64,000 nt of DNA from Trichostrongylus colubriformis (Eukaryota; Nematoda; Chromadorea; Rhabditida; Trichostrongylidae). The DNA lies in assembly GCA_963978905.1 (NCBI GenBank), contig OZ022260.1:38562259-38626258 (forward strand), given 5' to 3'. Positions 12,161 through 23,659 of this stretch are shown one piece after another (within the stretch, counting starts at the first letter, position 1; every line of letters starts with the position of its first letter). A program made the translations under genes and the position numbers. The notes beneath the pieces are model-generated. The model saw nothing but the letters and a program-made list of their open reading frames with translations, was not told where the DNA came from and did no database searches.

Positions 12161-12400
12161 TCAAAGACACCGGGAGGAGGGCAGTTTTGGTTTACGGTAT
12201 GGGAGGACGGTGGCTTGTTGTTGCCGCAATGCACACATGGCACCATATCAAGACGTCAAAAACGAATTAATTAGGTTCCAGTTGTAATCACACTTTTTTC
12301 TTACGCTCTCGCTTATTCCTTATTTAATTGCTTTAGTTCTTTGTTGCTGTGTGTTGTTTTACTTATTTCACATCATCATGAATGAAAGAAATACACTCTA
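12161..12400. repeat. diverged end of a TTAA-762 element
   Basis: CTTCAAAGACACCGGGAGGAGGGCAGTTTTGG and the following block match the beginning of the 762-bp elements at 16679 and 19089 (ACACC-GGAG, TTTTGGTTTACGGTA, GGCACCATATCAAGACGTCAAAA). Only this end is present. Confidence 0.55.
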
Positions 12401-12853
12401 CGAGACTACAAATGACATCTCTACAGCGGATAACTCGGGAAGTCAATGTGTGCGAATGTGATGCGAATACACACCACAGAGTCGCGCTTTTGAATCCGGG
12501 TTTTCCCACCGGTTACCGCTCCTAACCTCAAAGGTTCGTTACAAAGTGATCATTTCTTTGCATCTTCCTCTTTCTTTGGATCCAGTTCCTTTAGGAAGGT
12601 TGCGATGCCTTTGTGACAGATTGCCCCTTTCAGATGCTTCGCCACATGAGATCTGTAACGAAATCAATGGCTATTAGCGACGCATAAGCTGAGCCCATCT
12701 CAGGACAGGTACGATTTTGAGTAGATCTGTTTTTTTTTTCGTATTATTTTTACCAGTTGTGAGGTACTGCGAATTAAAATCTCGGTTTTCTAATGGCCAA
12801 AAAGTCTTTCTGCGTTCCCTGTCTATTATCACGATGATTTGAAAGTGTAGTTA

Positions 12854-13027
12854 CAGTCCATTTCCCAAAAACTGAGTCGGCGTGTCTTACGGACTTGTAT
12901 AAACGTGTATCAAACTCTCTCAATTCTCTCACCCCGCCACACACTCTCACTCTCGCCACGTACTCCCACTCTCGCCATTCACCCAAGTTCGAAGGACACG
13001 CCCAATCAGTTTTCGGGAGATGGACTA
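12854..13027. mobile_element. TA-type MITE, 174 bp
   Basis: Ends CAGTCCATTTCCCAAAAACT and the inverted AGTTTTCGGGAGATGGACTA lie between TA at 12852-12853 and 13028-13029. It belongs to the AAAAACTGATTGGGCGTG subfamily with the copies at 16166 and 54135. Confidence 0.88.
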
Positions 13028-13463
13028 TATAAATAGTGAGTGATACTGCTATGTGTGTGTGAGTGATACTGCTATGCTAGGCTGCGTGATCGCTAACGTA
13101 TCAAAATTTTATGCTCATTGTATTCCATATTTGCAACGATTTTTTATAGCCTTTTTGGCATAGTTCTGGGGTCAGGACTGTATGTAGTTTTAACGAGCTT
13201 GTTGAAGTCTTGTTCATGAAACTTTTCCCATCGGCAGGCGCTTGACTTTTAGAGAGCACAGTTTCACAGATGGGCTGGGCTCCTCATACTTCTTCTTTCC
13301 CTTGTCCTCCCTTATTCTGTCTTGAATGTGCGCTTGCAATCTCGTCATTCATTATGGATTTAGAGCGGGAGCCGGCAGTCTCTTTACTGGTCCATGTTGC
13401 GCGACGGGATAGTCCAATGCTTTTCTGGCTCTGAAGAGATCTACTATCCCTTTTATTACTATT

Positions 13464-14184
13464 GGGTTGAGGAATAAGTTTCCGCCGTTTTTTTCTCACC
13501 CCGTTTTTCACATTGTTCCCTCCATCTTTCGACAAAGCTCATATATATTTTCGATCAAGCTTTTTTGCTCTACAAAATGCTTCTATCTGTTTTTCGATTC
13601 CTTCGACTACCTGATATTTATGAGGTTTGGAAATGAAGTAAATGGCACTAATGGCAGTAAAGGCAAAATTGGCACTTGCGCACCTCATCTTCCTCATCCA
13701 CCTCCACTTATATAAGAAGGGTATCATCTTGTAGAGCAAAAAAAAAAAACTATCGAATGCATATATGCACATCCTCTCCAATCTCGATGGTAGGCGAGGA
13801 AGGGAAGATAACGGAAGTGCACACTTTTGCGAGTACTGCATTTGTGAGTCTTAAAAACAGCAAAAAGTTGAGCGATTTGTATAAAAGTAGTACCATTCTG
13901 TAGAGCTGAAAAAGCTCTATCGAAAGCATATACACATACATTTTTTGGTCTCAATGGCAAACGAGAAAGATGAGGTGCCAACGAAAAATGCCAACTTTTT
14001 GCCTTCAGCTTACTTCATTTCCAAACCTCATAAATATCAGGTAGTCGAAGGAGTCGTAAAACAGATAGACGCATTTTGTAGAACAAAAAAGTTCGATCGA
14101 AAACATGTATGAGCTTCGTCGAAAAGTGGAGGGAACAGTGTGAAAAACGGGGTTAAAAAATGGCGGGAGCTTATTCTCCAACCC
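13464..14184. mobile_element. 721-bp element with ~180-bp inverted repeats
   Basis: The left arm 13464-13645 (start GGGTTGAGGAATAAG) is inverted at about 13995-14184 (end CTTATTCTCCAACCC). Shared words include CGACTACCTGATATTTATG and its complement. The middle holds two further inverted or direct copies of a TTTTGTAGAGCAAAAAA motif followed by GATCGAAAAC-like sequence (near 13730 and 13900). Overlapping open frames in several frames are by-products. No clear target duplication. Confidence 0.75.
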
Positions 14185-14479
14185 AAATTTGAAAAACGCT
14201 TCGTCTGTCTGTACGTCACCGTCTGTCGCTTTGTCCGTCCTTTTGCCCATCTTTACGTCCGTCTGTCACGAAGTTAGGTATAATTTGAAAAACTACCTGT
14301 GAAGATGGGGACAAGCTTGATCTCGGTGAGGCATGGAACGAGGAGTTAGGAGCACACTTGGACAAAGCCGAGCTCCGCCAACGGTGAGCGGAGCGTGCAC
14401 TGGAATGTTCCGTGTTCAGACCAGAATTTGTTAATTTGGTTCTGATATGATCTGAACATGAGTTAACCCATAACGGATG

Positions 14480-15145
14480 GCGGCATTTTTGCGCGGGATG
14501 GCCTCTGGGACGGGCGCGTTTTTTTTTTGTCTCGCGGGCGTGCGCCACGGGTGGCGCACACCGGCACCCAAGACAGGTTTTGTTCCGGCGCACGCGGATG
14601 GGTATCTCGTAAAGAGAGCGCACACGGGAAAACAAAAGTTGGCGCGCGCCAAAGTAACACGGTTCGCACTTATACTCTTCAGTGATTTCTTGTTAGTTCA
14701 CATTCCCACTACACTTCACTTCTTTTTTTCACTACTCGCAATCTATCTATCGTAGGACCTTATGAGCATACACTTCGCTTTTCAGCGCGAATTGCTCTTT
14801 GGCTTTCTTTCACACTTGACCTTTTTCGTTTTTCGCTTTTTTTCGCCTGAGCGCCCAAATACCACTTCTGCTACATTTGATAGCTTTTGACTGTTCCTTT
14901 CATGCTCTTTTTGATTTTTCTGTTTTACTTTTTACTTTAGGTTAATCCCTCGTTTCACCATTTCTACTGTTCCGCGCTTCTATTGCCGTTCGTGTGTGCC
15001 GGAACAAAACCTGCCTAGGGTGCTGGAGCGCGTCACATTGTAACGCACCCGGCACTCAGGGCAGGTTTTGTTTCGGCATACACGAACGGGTATTTCGTCG
15101 AAAGGGCGTAGAAGGGAATAAAAAAGGTCGGCGCGCGCGCCAGAC
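14480..15145. repeat. GC-rich repeat pair with a foldback
   Basis: The block 14540-14655 (AGACAGGTTTTGTTCCGGCG, GGGTATCTCGTAAAG, GGCGCGCGCC) recurs at 15058-15145. In addition 14988-15026 and 15052-15093 are inverted copies (CCGTTCGTGTGTGCCGGAAC and complement), so a hairpin of roughly 105 bp is possible there. Confidence 0.65.
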
Positions 15146-15439
15146 GGGTAACCACAAAATGTCCCTCATGTGGGGCTTTCTATTGCTTGACATGTTTTCA
15201 AGTTTGCCATACATTCTGCACTTGCTGATTGTAACTAAAAAACGGTTACTGTGATTCATTTGTTTGTACAATGAGAGGTTCGAATTTAAGTTACTCGCAT
15301 AATATTTGTTATATCTCTGACAAGATTTTTGCTGCACCGGTCCTGGGAACATGTTACTCTTCAATACTAGCAGTGTATACGTGTATGATTAGTTTCTTGA
15401 AAATATTGGATGACTAGAAGAAAAATTATTTTAAATGTC

Positions 15440-15985
15440 GTGCGCTGCCAGGTGGCGCACGCCGTCCTCGGGCATGAGTTTCTGGAAGTCATGAAAGAGC
15501 CTTGGCACAGTTAGCAAAGCGCACCCCGGATGGACGGTCCGTACAAGAAAAACTCTAACTCAGTTCCAAGGTGACATAGAGTTTGGGAAAAAATGGTGAA
15601 ATTTATCAATGTTCATGCTATCTTGGCACGCCTGAAAAAGGTGAAGACCAGCCCACAGTGGGTGGAGAATGTAGTCAGTCGAATTACCATAACTACAAAA
15701 AATGAAATTTATCCCTGGAATGATATGGAGACCAGGAGAAAAGGGAATTGGTCAGTAGTAGCTGGAGCTATAGAGGGACCAGACGTTTGAACGGTGGACT
15801 GAGCTCTTACAGCATTGGGCGGAGCTTGAGCATTACATGAAGAATTCGCAACTCTGGATATGGAGTGAATTTCGGAAAGGATAGGACATGGGAGAGAAAG
15901 TAAAAGGCACACATGATCCACGCCAGGCCCCACCCACAGTGGGCGGAGCATGCACTGAGATTCTGTGTGCTCAAGAAAAAGGGCA
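15440..15985. repeat. dispersed repeat L, copy 1
   Basis: ATGAGTTTCTGGAAGTCATG, ATGTTCATGCTAT and the later GGGCGGAGC-type words recur in the same order at 49055-49270, and related sequence (CGGTGAGCGGAGCGTGCACT) lies at 14300-14410. A 65-codon open frame at 15593-15790 is inside the repeat and is not supported as a gene. Confidence 0.5.
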
Positions 15986-16165
15986 GTTTTGATTGATGCT
16001 GGTGCCGATGGTGTTTCGCGCAGTGTTATTGCGCCGCAGGCAACTGGCAAAAAAATATCTTCAAAGAAATCTGAACAAAGTCAACAATTGTGACCGATCT
16101 CCTCTGAAGGAGAGTATGGTGCCTTGATTGAATGAATCGTTAGAGAAATAAGAATTTTCGATGTA

Positions 16166-16337
16166 TAGTCCATCTCCCGAAAACTGATTGGGCGTGTCCT
16201 TCGAACTTGGGTGAATGGCGAGAGTGAGAGTACGTGGCGAGAGTGAGAGTGTGTGGTGGTGAGAGAATTGAGGGAGTTTGATACACGTCTATACAAGTTC
16301 GTAGGACACGCCTACTCAGTTTTTGGGAAATGGACTG
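16166..16337. mobile_element. TA-type MITE, 172 bp
   Basis: Ends TAGTCCATCTCCCGAAAACT and the inverted CAGTTTTTGGGAAATGGACT are flanked by TA at 16164-16165 and 16338-16339. The interior is in the opposite orientation to the copy at 12854. Confidence 0.88.
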
Positions 16338-16427
16338 TATTTGCTTAGCTGTACGTCTTTTTGAGCTGCCTTATCTTATCCGTTCTTATCAAAGGATTCG
16401 TTCACCGGAATCTAGGTTCTTTTTATT

Positions 16428-16575
16428 AATCACATATTTATGTTGTATTTGCTTATTGAGGGCCGAATGCAAAGTTTCACATGAGAAAAAAAACAAGATT
16501 CCGTTTGAGATACAGCTCCTCGAAGTGGCGGCCGACGGGGTGGGACGTCTGAGAGGCACGGCCACGATGGCTCTA
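16428..16575. repeat. half copy of the PAL-427 palindromic MITE
   Basis: The segments TTTATGTTGTATTTGC, GAGGGCCGAATGCAAAGTTT and GAGATACAGCTCC match one arm of the palindrome at 62581-63007. The second arm is missing. Confidence 0.65.
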
Positions 16576-16589
16576 ACTAGGGAAGGTAT

Positions 16590-16674
16590 TTTACTTCCCA
16601 TGGAACTTTGAAATGAGACCCAGGGGGGTCAATAGAGCCTCGAACGCTGATTATAACTGTGGAAACCAAAATAG
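16590..16674 (+). repeat. direct repeat, copy 1 of 2
   Basis: CCCATGGAACTTTGAAATGA and the following CCTCGAACGCTGATTATAAC recur in the same orientation at 18105-18190. The second copy contains a short extra GATTATGCT duplication. Confidence 0.85.
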
Positions 16675-16678
16675 TTAA

Positions 16679-17440
16679 AGGCACCGGGAGGGGGCCAAGG
16701 GCGGAATAACGTTTACAAAAACAATGGCGTCCGAAAACAAACATATGGGTTCGGTAGATACAATGTGTAGCGAAACCGGCGTTGAAAAACGCGCCATAGG
16801 GCGCTATTTGCCCCCAGGGCGCGCTTCCGTCCGAACTGCAAGCTTCCATGGCCGAGCCACGCTTTGTTCATTTAAAAGCTTGTCTTCGGCTTAATGTAAC
16901 CTTATTTTTGAATTATTTCCTCTTTAGACTGTTTTCTAGTGACATATTTTACTTGTTTACTTATGGATCTTCTTAATTGTGCATTTCTATTCCTGAAAAT
17001 CTCAGAAGGGTCAAATAAAGTCGGGGGGGGGGGGGGGGGGGAGACGCAGCTTTGCGTCGACGTCGAAGCTCCTTTTCCTTCCTTACTAGGCTTAGGCTAA
17101 AATTGATATCCCCTCCTCCTACATTAAAAAGCATCTGTCAAAGCACAGGTCTCATCTGCTTTAGCCTAACCCTAGGAAGGGAAAGAAGCTTTGACGTGGG
17201 TGAAAATTTTATTTTGCGTCTCCCCCCCCCCCCGACTTTATTTGACCCGTAAGTACATCTAGAAACAAAAGAAAGAACAAAGTAAAAACTAAAAGGAAAA
17301 AACAACTCTATAATAGAACCATCTTCTTTTGGCACCATGCCAAGGCGTCAAAATGGCGAGTCTGTGCAATGGAGGCCACTCAAACTCGTCCACACCACGT
17401 CTGTTCTACAGTAAGCCAAAATTGCCCGCTCCTGGTGTCT
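16679..17440 (+). mobile_element. TTAA-762 element, copy a
   Basis: A 762-bp element with ends AGGCACCGGGAG and inverted CTCCTGGTGTCT, flanked by TTAA at 16675-16678 and 17441-17444. A nearly identical 762-bp copy lies in the opposite orientation at 19089-19850. TTAA duplication points to a piggyBac- or Kolobok-type transposase acting in trans. A G-tract MITE (17008-17248) is nested inside it. No transposase open frame. Confidence 0.88.
17008..17248. mobile_element. G-tract MITE nested in TTAA-762 copy a
   Basis: Terminal inverted repeats start GGGTCAAATAAAGTC and continue as a homopolymer: 19 G at 17023-17041 and 12 C at 17222-17233. The interior also pairs (CGACGTCGAAGCTCCTTTTC and related). 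The same MITE sits at the same place in the second TTAA-762 copy, so it was present before that element was copied. Confidence 0.82.
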
Positions 17441-17444
17441 TTAA

Positions 17445-17745
17445 GGCTAAAACTGCGAAAGCGCGCTGCAATACCTTCGATCTCACCGCATATCCTTGGC
17501 CGCTCTCATCGTAGCCGTATCACGTCGCTCGGAGGCGGGGTCGATCATCCATAGCGTCAGCTCCTATCGTTGCACCGTTTCTACGGCTCGTAGGCGCACT
17601 TTTTCACCGGTTCGCCACAGATAACCTACTTAGGCTCATAGTTTCCATGTAAGTAACTTCTTTCAGGGATTTCTCAATACCCCACACACCCCTGTTAACC
17701 CTAATGCACACAATACACATTACCCCTAATGCTGTCTCCCAAAGC
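17445..17745 (+). repeat. half of element D
   Basis: From GGCTAAAACTGCGAAAGCGC to CCTAATGCTGTCT this matches, inverted, the left half of the full element D at 41846-42391. It begins immediately after the TTAA of TTAA-762 copy a. Confidence 0.65.
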
Positions 17746-18104
17746 AGTCGATTTTCGCCAGCGGTTGGCGAAGTTGCATGTCCAGTCGAACAAAATTGGT
17801 TGAACCGTCAATTAAGGGGATGATTCATGAGAGAATCACATGGTCTCACTTCGTCTCGAAAGCAACCCTATCAGATGAAAAAGGGAAGCAGAAACACGAG
17901 AAGAACCGGGAGCTTCCCCCTGTTCCAAAGCAGAAATCTAAAATCTGGAAGAGCAACTCCTTCAAACTCCGCCGCATAACATTCGAACACCGTCGGCTGC
18001 CGGTATGAAACTGAAATTCTTGCGCACGTTGTTGACTTCCTTCCACTCTACGTTCCCGACCACGTCAACGTCGCTTCTCTGCTCTTACAAGGGATGGTGT
18101 TTTA

Positions 18105-18190
18105 CTTCCCATGGAACTTTGAAATGAGACCCGGGGGAATCGATAGAGCCTCGAACGCTGATTATGCTGATTATAACTGTGGAAACTAAA
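18105..18190 (+). repeat. direct repeat, copy 2 of 2
   Basis: Second copy of the block at 16590-16674, with an added GATTATGCT. Confidence 0.85.
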
Positions 18191-18195
18191 ATTGC

Positions 18196-19087
18196 TAAGT
18201 GGCATTCTGAAGGGAGTAACGAGGGTCAAAGTTTGCCTGTGACTCGCCTGTGACATCTCATTGGCGAGGCAGTGTGGCATAAGCACGGTTAGCGGTCAGC
18301 AGTCAGCGGCTACCGGGCCTGGGGTAGTGCTGCGGATCGGTGAATGTCGTGGGTTTGCTTTCCGCCGGTGCGGATTTTTTTGCATTTTGTGTTTCGTTGT
18401 CATTAAGTGCTTTTCTTTCACTTCTAAACGTTTCCTTGTATGGTATTCGCGCGTAGGGGGGTCGAATTACCGCTCTGTGCCAATTTCCAAGCGGATCCAG
18501 TTTTTGACGCAACTTCGGAAAATTAGGGGTGGCCAGGGGTAAGTAGGAGTATTTTGAATTTCCTTCCATGAAAAATCCTGCAAGCTGAACAAGATAACCT
18601 AAACATACCTATCACACTTGCCCATCACACTAAACGCACGTAACAAGCGCCAAATAATAGCATTTGCTGGGCAAGGGTCAACGACGACTCCTTTGTTGAA
18701 TGGGTTGTCGGCCAATAGTCCATCAATTTTTCCGAGATTTGGTCAAATTCTCGAATTGGCTGAAAACTTGTCCCATAGGGTAACTTGATCCCCTGAACAC
18801 GAAAATCACACTGGTTTTGCGTGAAAACGTATGGCTCGCGCGCTATGGGCTCCCAAACATACCATGAAATGGTATTACTCTTTTTTTCAAACCTTCATAA
18901 CTTCATTCAGGTGATTATTTGACAGATTCTGAATACAGATTTGAGATCAGCATTTGAAAGCGCGTACAGTGGTATGTGTATCATTGCAAATGGCCATTTC
19001 GACAAACCGTCTGATGGCAAAGTGCCTCGCCAATGAGGTGTCACAGGCAAACTTTGACCCCTCGTAACTCGCGCAGAATGCCACTTA
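18196..19087 (-). mobile_element. CORE-K foldback, copy 1
   Basis: Ends TAAGTGGCATTCTG and the inverted CAGAATGCCACTTA, with similarity continuing about 75 bp (GTCAAAGTTTGCCTGTGAC, CTCATTGGCGAGGCA). The interior matches, in reverse orientation, the interior of 38203-39239 (GTGCGGATTTTTTTGCA; CTGAACACGAAAATCACACT) although the ends of the two elements are unrelated. Non-coding. Confidence 0.78.
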
Positions 19088-19088
19088 A

Positions 19089-19850
19089 AGACACCAGGAG
19101 CGGGCAATTTTGGCTTACTGTAGAAGAGACGTGGTGTGGACGAGTTTGAGTGGCCTCCATTGCACAAACTCGCCAGTTTGACGCCTTGGCATGGTGCCAA
19201 CAGAAGATGGTTCTATTATAGAGTTGTTTTTTACTTTTAGTTTTTACTTTGTTCTTTCTTATATTGTTTCTAGATGTACTTACGGGTCAAATAAATTCGG
19301 GGGGGGGGGGGGGGAGACGCAAAATAAAATTTTCACCCACGTCAAAGCTTCTTTCCCTTCCTAGGGTTAGGCTAAAGCAGATGAGACCTATGCTTTGACA
19401 GATGCTTTTTAATGTAGGAGGAGGGGATATCAATTTTAGCCTAAGCCTAGTAAGGAAGAAGAGCTTCGACGTCGACGCAAAGCTGCGTCTCCCCCCCCCC
19501 CCCCCCGACTTTATTTGACCCTTCTGAGATTTTCAGGAATAGAAATGCACAATTAAGAAGATCCATAAGTAAACAAGTAAAATATGTCACTAGAAAACAG
19601 TCTAAAGAGGAAATAATTCAAAAATAAGGTTACATTAAGCCGAAGACAAGCTTTTAAATGAACAAAGCGTGGCTCGGCCATGGAAGCTTGCAGTTCGGAC
19701 GGAAGCGCACCCTGGGGGCAAATAGCGCCCTATGGCGCGTTTTTCAACGCCGGTTTCGTTACACATTGTATCTACCGAACCCATATGTTTGTTTTCAGAC
19801 GCCATTGTTTTTCTAAACGTTATTCCGCCCTTGGCCCCCTCCCGGTGCCT
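19089..19850 (-). mobile_element. TTAA-762 element, copy b (inverted)
   Basis: Same length (762 bp) as copy a and in the opposite orientation; ends AGACACCAGGAG and CTCCCGGTGCCT; TTAA at 19085-19088 and 19851-19854. Copies a and b form an inverted pair with arms of 762 bp and a spacer of about 1.65 kb. Confidence 0.88.
19284..19521. mobile_element. G-tract MITE nested in TTAA-762 copy b
   Basis: The GGGTCAAATAAA- end and its complement border a 16-G run (19299-19314) and a 16-C run (19491-19506). It occupies the same internal site as in copy a; homopolymer lengths differ. Confidence 0.82.
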
Positions 19851-19854
19851 TTAA

Positions 19855-20106
19855 GGAAAAAAGATGCTGTCGTATTTCCAAATATTTCCTTGTGTTGGCA
19901 GCATGCCAATGGAAATTTCGTTCATAGTATCCGCCCCTTGATGGAAAAGCCGTTCGCGTTGAGGATTAATCAGAGAAGGGCCTCCTAATCCTCGGGTTTT
20001 TTGGCCATTTCACGTTTTTTCCACCGTCCTGTTTCTAGGCATCTCGACTTTCAGACTCACTACTTCTTTGACTTTTCGTGCACTTTTCCCCTAATGCTGC
20101 CTTCAA
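19855..20106 (+). repeat. other half of element D
   Basis: AAAAGATGCTGTCGTATTTC through CCGCCCCTTGATGGAAAAGC to CCTAATGCTGCCT matches 42130-42391. It starts directly after the TTAA of TTAA-762 copy b, so the two D halves flank the inverted pair. Confidence 0.7.
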
Positions 20107-20487
20107 ACGGTTACAGAAATTGAACATAACATTTTACAGAGCACAGAAAACTCTTTCGATTGGTTCGGAGAAGGGTGCACAGACCTATGATTTTGAAAAT
20201 TTGCAATTGAAAAAAAGGCGTTACCCGTGAAATGACCCAGCAGAGTGAACAGAAAGTGTGTTACCTTTTACCCTCTCAACATGAGAAGATTGACACATTG
20301 ACTCCATTTTTTTAGATTCGTGCAATTTTCATCTCGTAAAGTATGTGTGTGTGTGGGAAATGTGGTTGCGGAGGTTCGAAGCCCAACTGTTGTGTGGAAG
20401 TCGGTGTATAATAGTAGTCAGATAACCACCAAGAGCGCCGTCAGTGTGATAGTCGCTTCAGCAGCACCCTATTATAGTTAGTTATTA
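20107..20487. other. stretch with no recognised feature
   Basis: Contains a short TG run near 20343-20356. Nothing else recognised. Confidence 0.45.
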
Positions 20488-20563
20488 GGCTACATCTTTG
20501 TGGGTGTATACCATTACGTCTAAAAATCGCGTTGTGACGTCGCACTCTCTGAGACGTCAGTTT
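20488..20563 (+). repeat. 76-bp direct repeat, copy 1
   Basis: GGCTACATCTTTGTGGGTGT to CTCTGAGACGTCAGT is repeated almost exactly at 20909-20983 (two differences seen). Confidence 0.9.
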
Positions 20564-20839
20564 TATAGTGTAGTGCATCATAAGGCTATTGTAACTTTCA
20601 CTGAGAACATGTATGTAAAAACGTCTTTATCGGAGTGGCACTGGCTCCCCTTTGATATGTCGAGTGATCACCTTTCTGGAAGGATCACACGCTCCTTTCC
20701 TGAGCGCCTTGGCCTTGAATTCGTCCGTGATCCTGGTCGACGGACCTGAACAAAAGAAAATCAGTTCTATGCACGGGCGAATATAATCATTTTGAGGCGC
20801 GGAAGCCTATGGATATTATTACATTGTCGTGCACCTTAA

Positions 20840-21450
20840 AGGCACGCCACACGATTATCAGATTAGTGGCTTACTTCCTTGGGCGAGTAGGTCATTTGAT
20901 AACTGCTTAGGCTACATCTTTGTGGGTGTATACCATTACGTCTGAAAATCGCGTTGTGGCGTCGCACTCTCTGAGACGTCAGTACCACTTTCCGCGGTCG
21001 GTTGGAATTCCACTTAGCATTGGGTGCATTGGGCTGGTATCGTGAAGGATCTTCAATGATTGCAGGTGAGAAGTTCGAAAGTTTATCTATGTTGTTGTTT
21101 CAACAGATAAGAGTGTACACAACTTGCACTCGCCGCACCGATCACGGCGGGTGGCCCCGCTATTTTCGGACGTGACGGTACTCGATCCATCCTTGTTGTG
21201 GCTGCGCGGTGCACCCTCACGGTCTGCGCTTGCTTGAACGCAGCCACGCCCACCCAGCGAAACCATACGTGGCCTTAGACGAACGGATTTCTAATGGGGA
21301 AACTGCCTTCAATTTATCTCCTCTTCTCGCAGTTTCGTTTTTCACGTATGCCCCAGGTTCGGGACTTCACCGTAAAAGCCCAGATATGATTTGGTTGGGT
21401 GGGCGTGGCTTGGTTTCGTTCACGCAGGCACAACGCTGTGAGGGTAAACC
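20840..21450. mobile_element. element C, truncated copy
   Basis: The left end TTAA-AGGCACGCCACACG with ATTATCAGATTAGTGG matches the ends of 37937-39336 and 57396-57841. Interior words GTGCACCCTCACGG and GCCACGCCCACCCA match too. The right end is missing. It contains the second 76-bp direct repeat (20909-20983). Confidence 0.6.
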
Positions 21451-21452
21451 GT

Positions 21453-22790
21453 AAATCCGCAACAAGCGTTCACAACTCCAGTACCCACTATACTAGAGAA
21501 GATCAAGAGAACGAATGCTAGTAGGTCAGTAAGTGATCATGAAGGATGCGACCAAAGCGTGATTCCTGTAAGAAGAAATTAAAGTGCGATTTTTTTGCTA
21601 CTACTTCGAGCCACGATCACCTCATTGCATGTACTGCATAAGAACACATTAATACATTTTCTTTGACTACATTAGAACTCATTTTTCTTCTATGAGGTGA
21701 TCAGGCCCGAGCGGAGAGCTTTGCCTCCCTCTTGGTTTGCTTACGTAATATCCATCTATCCACCAGGGGTTCCACCCCCGTCTCCTCTGTTCGTACGTCT
21801 GTCTATCCAATGTCTGAACCTTTGGCTTGAACACCTGAAAAGCAACAAATTCATAGATCTTCTCCAAATTCTGGAGCAGACCTATAAATCGTATAAAGGC
21901 GGTGTAATATTTAATTGTAATTGAGGTCCAAACTGAGATTCGCTCTGAAGGTGAGAACGCTTTGGTTTTTTGTACTATAAGAGCGCATTATAGCATATTC
22001 GCGAAGTCCACGGCGCACGTACCGTATGATGTCCGTAATATCTCAAGATCAGCTAATAATAATGAGGAAAATCCAGGGTGTCCATAAAGTGTTAACGCCG
22101 CACGAAATGGATGTGACGAGGTAGTAGTTATAGGCACCATTGGAGATATGTTTGGACTCTGGTCTATCGAGAAGAATTCCAGAAAATTTCTAGAGATTAA
22201 ACATCATCATATACCTCTCAATGAATTATTATATTAAAGTCCAAAGAAAATATTTCCCTGAGTCATGCTTCGTCTTCCATACCATTATATTTTGTCTAGC
22301 ATGCTTTTATTAGAACATTCTTGAGCTTGCTTCCCAATTATAAGCCTTTGCAAGAGAATATAAATCGGACTCAACCCCACTACAATAAAGTTGCCGATCC
22401 GACGTCTTCGCACACGACACGACAGTAGCTTGTACAGGATAGCGAAGTATGCTTTTGCACAAACAGTTGCACAAGTCCACCTCGCATCACAGTGCTAAAA
22501 TACTCTTTATGATCGCACCAACGATCCCATGTCAGCCATGTGAGGTTACTACTGTTCAATGGGCACTTCACTGGCCAACATTCAATAGTGCCCCTCCCGC
22601 TCCCTATAGCTTGTGACAACTTTGTGCATCCTTCGAAACACAATCCTATTTCTTTTGTGCATCCACCGGGACGCACAATCCTATTTTTATCCACTCTGCA
22701 CAAAAGAAGGGTAAGCACGCAACTTTACCAACAGCTGATCATCGTACTGTATTAATACAATATATGCGGTCAAGTGTTTGGCGATGTGTG
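21453..22790. other. stretch with no recognised gene
   Basis: A 112-codon minus-strand frame (22380-22718) contains two CT(K)-rich imperfect repeats caused by a tandem CAATCCTATTT-TTGTGCATCC unit near 22630-22690. I do not accept it as a gene. Nothing else recognised. Confidence 0.45.
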
Positions 22791-23079
22791 TGCGTCACAG
22801 GTTCCTGATTTCTCGAAGTCATAGGAGGGATGGTAGGGAGAGATCGGTGATAGGCGAGTAGAACGGATAATAATTATTGAGGGGTAATTTGCTGCAGGAA
22901 TGTTGTAGCAGAAGGAAAGTGTGTGCCATATTTTTAGTTGCATCTGGTGCACGCATTTGCAATTTGAGGAACTGGACTTTCTGAAGTTTAAATTTCTATC
23001 TAGGCTCTCCCCAGTGAGTTTGCGTGAAATCTGCCTTCTGTAGTTTCTTCTGAATATGAGTTTTCTAGGTGCTTTTCCT

Positions 23080-23375
23080 GGGGTAAGGCTACTTACGCCA
23101 GAGAATCGCTTCAGCGGCGTCGCACTCGTGGCGCCACCAGTACGATGTGCGAATTGATTGCACTTGGGAGCCCGGCAGAGCGTGGTTGCGTCGCGTCTGC
23201 GCTCCCACCCATGCCACACTGCCTCCATGAACCCATGTCACCCTGCCTCCTCCACCCATGCCACACTGCCTCGCTTGAAGGGTGCCATGCCCTGTCACTG
23301 GCACGCACACGCCGCGCCGCTCGCCGCGGGCGGCCACACGGTTCTCTGGCGTAAGCAGCCTCACCCCAGTTCCTA
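23080..23375. mobile_element. relative of the 241-bp MITE with different ends
   Basis: The interior (GCCACACTGCCTC, TGCCATGCCCTG-CACTGGCA) matches the 241-bp MITEs at 7878 and 10123, but the ends are GGGTAAGGCTACTTACGCC and the complement of GGCGTAAGCAGCCTCACCC. A clean 9-bp duplication was not seen. Confidence 0.65.
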
Positions 23376-23659
23376 TGATTCTCCTGAATGAATGGATTAT
23401 TATTCAGATTGATTTTGCGAAATCTGCGTCTCTTCATTTTCTTCTTGATTCCTTTTTAATATTTTGGATTCGCTAAGCATGCGCTGTTACTTTTTTATTG
23501 CTTTTAAAAATTCTGCGGTTTCGTATGCGCTGTTACATAGTACTCTTACTCATTATCAGGGCGTGCACCCTTATGTCAGGATTTTGCGCTTTGGCGTGCT
23601 CCGTGCTCCCTTTGCGTGCAAATTGGCCACCGTCGGTGAGAATCGCGTTTAATTGCGTA

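Noticed and set aside
13284..14250. Several overlapping 60-100 codon frames
   Set aside because: They lie on the inverted arms of the 721-bp element and mirror each other between strands.
22380..22718. Cysteine-containing 112-codon minus-strand frame
   Set aside because: Part of it comes from a short tandem nucleotide repeat, there is no signal peptide or family motif, and no splice signals support it.
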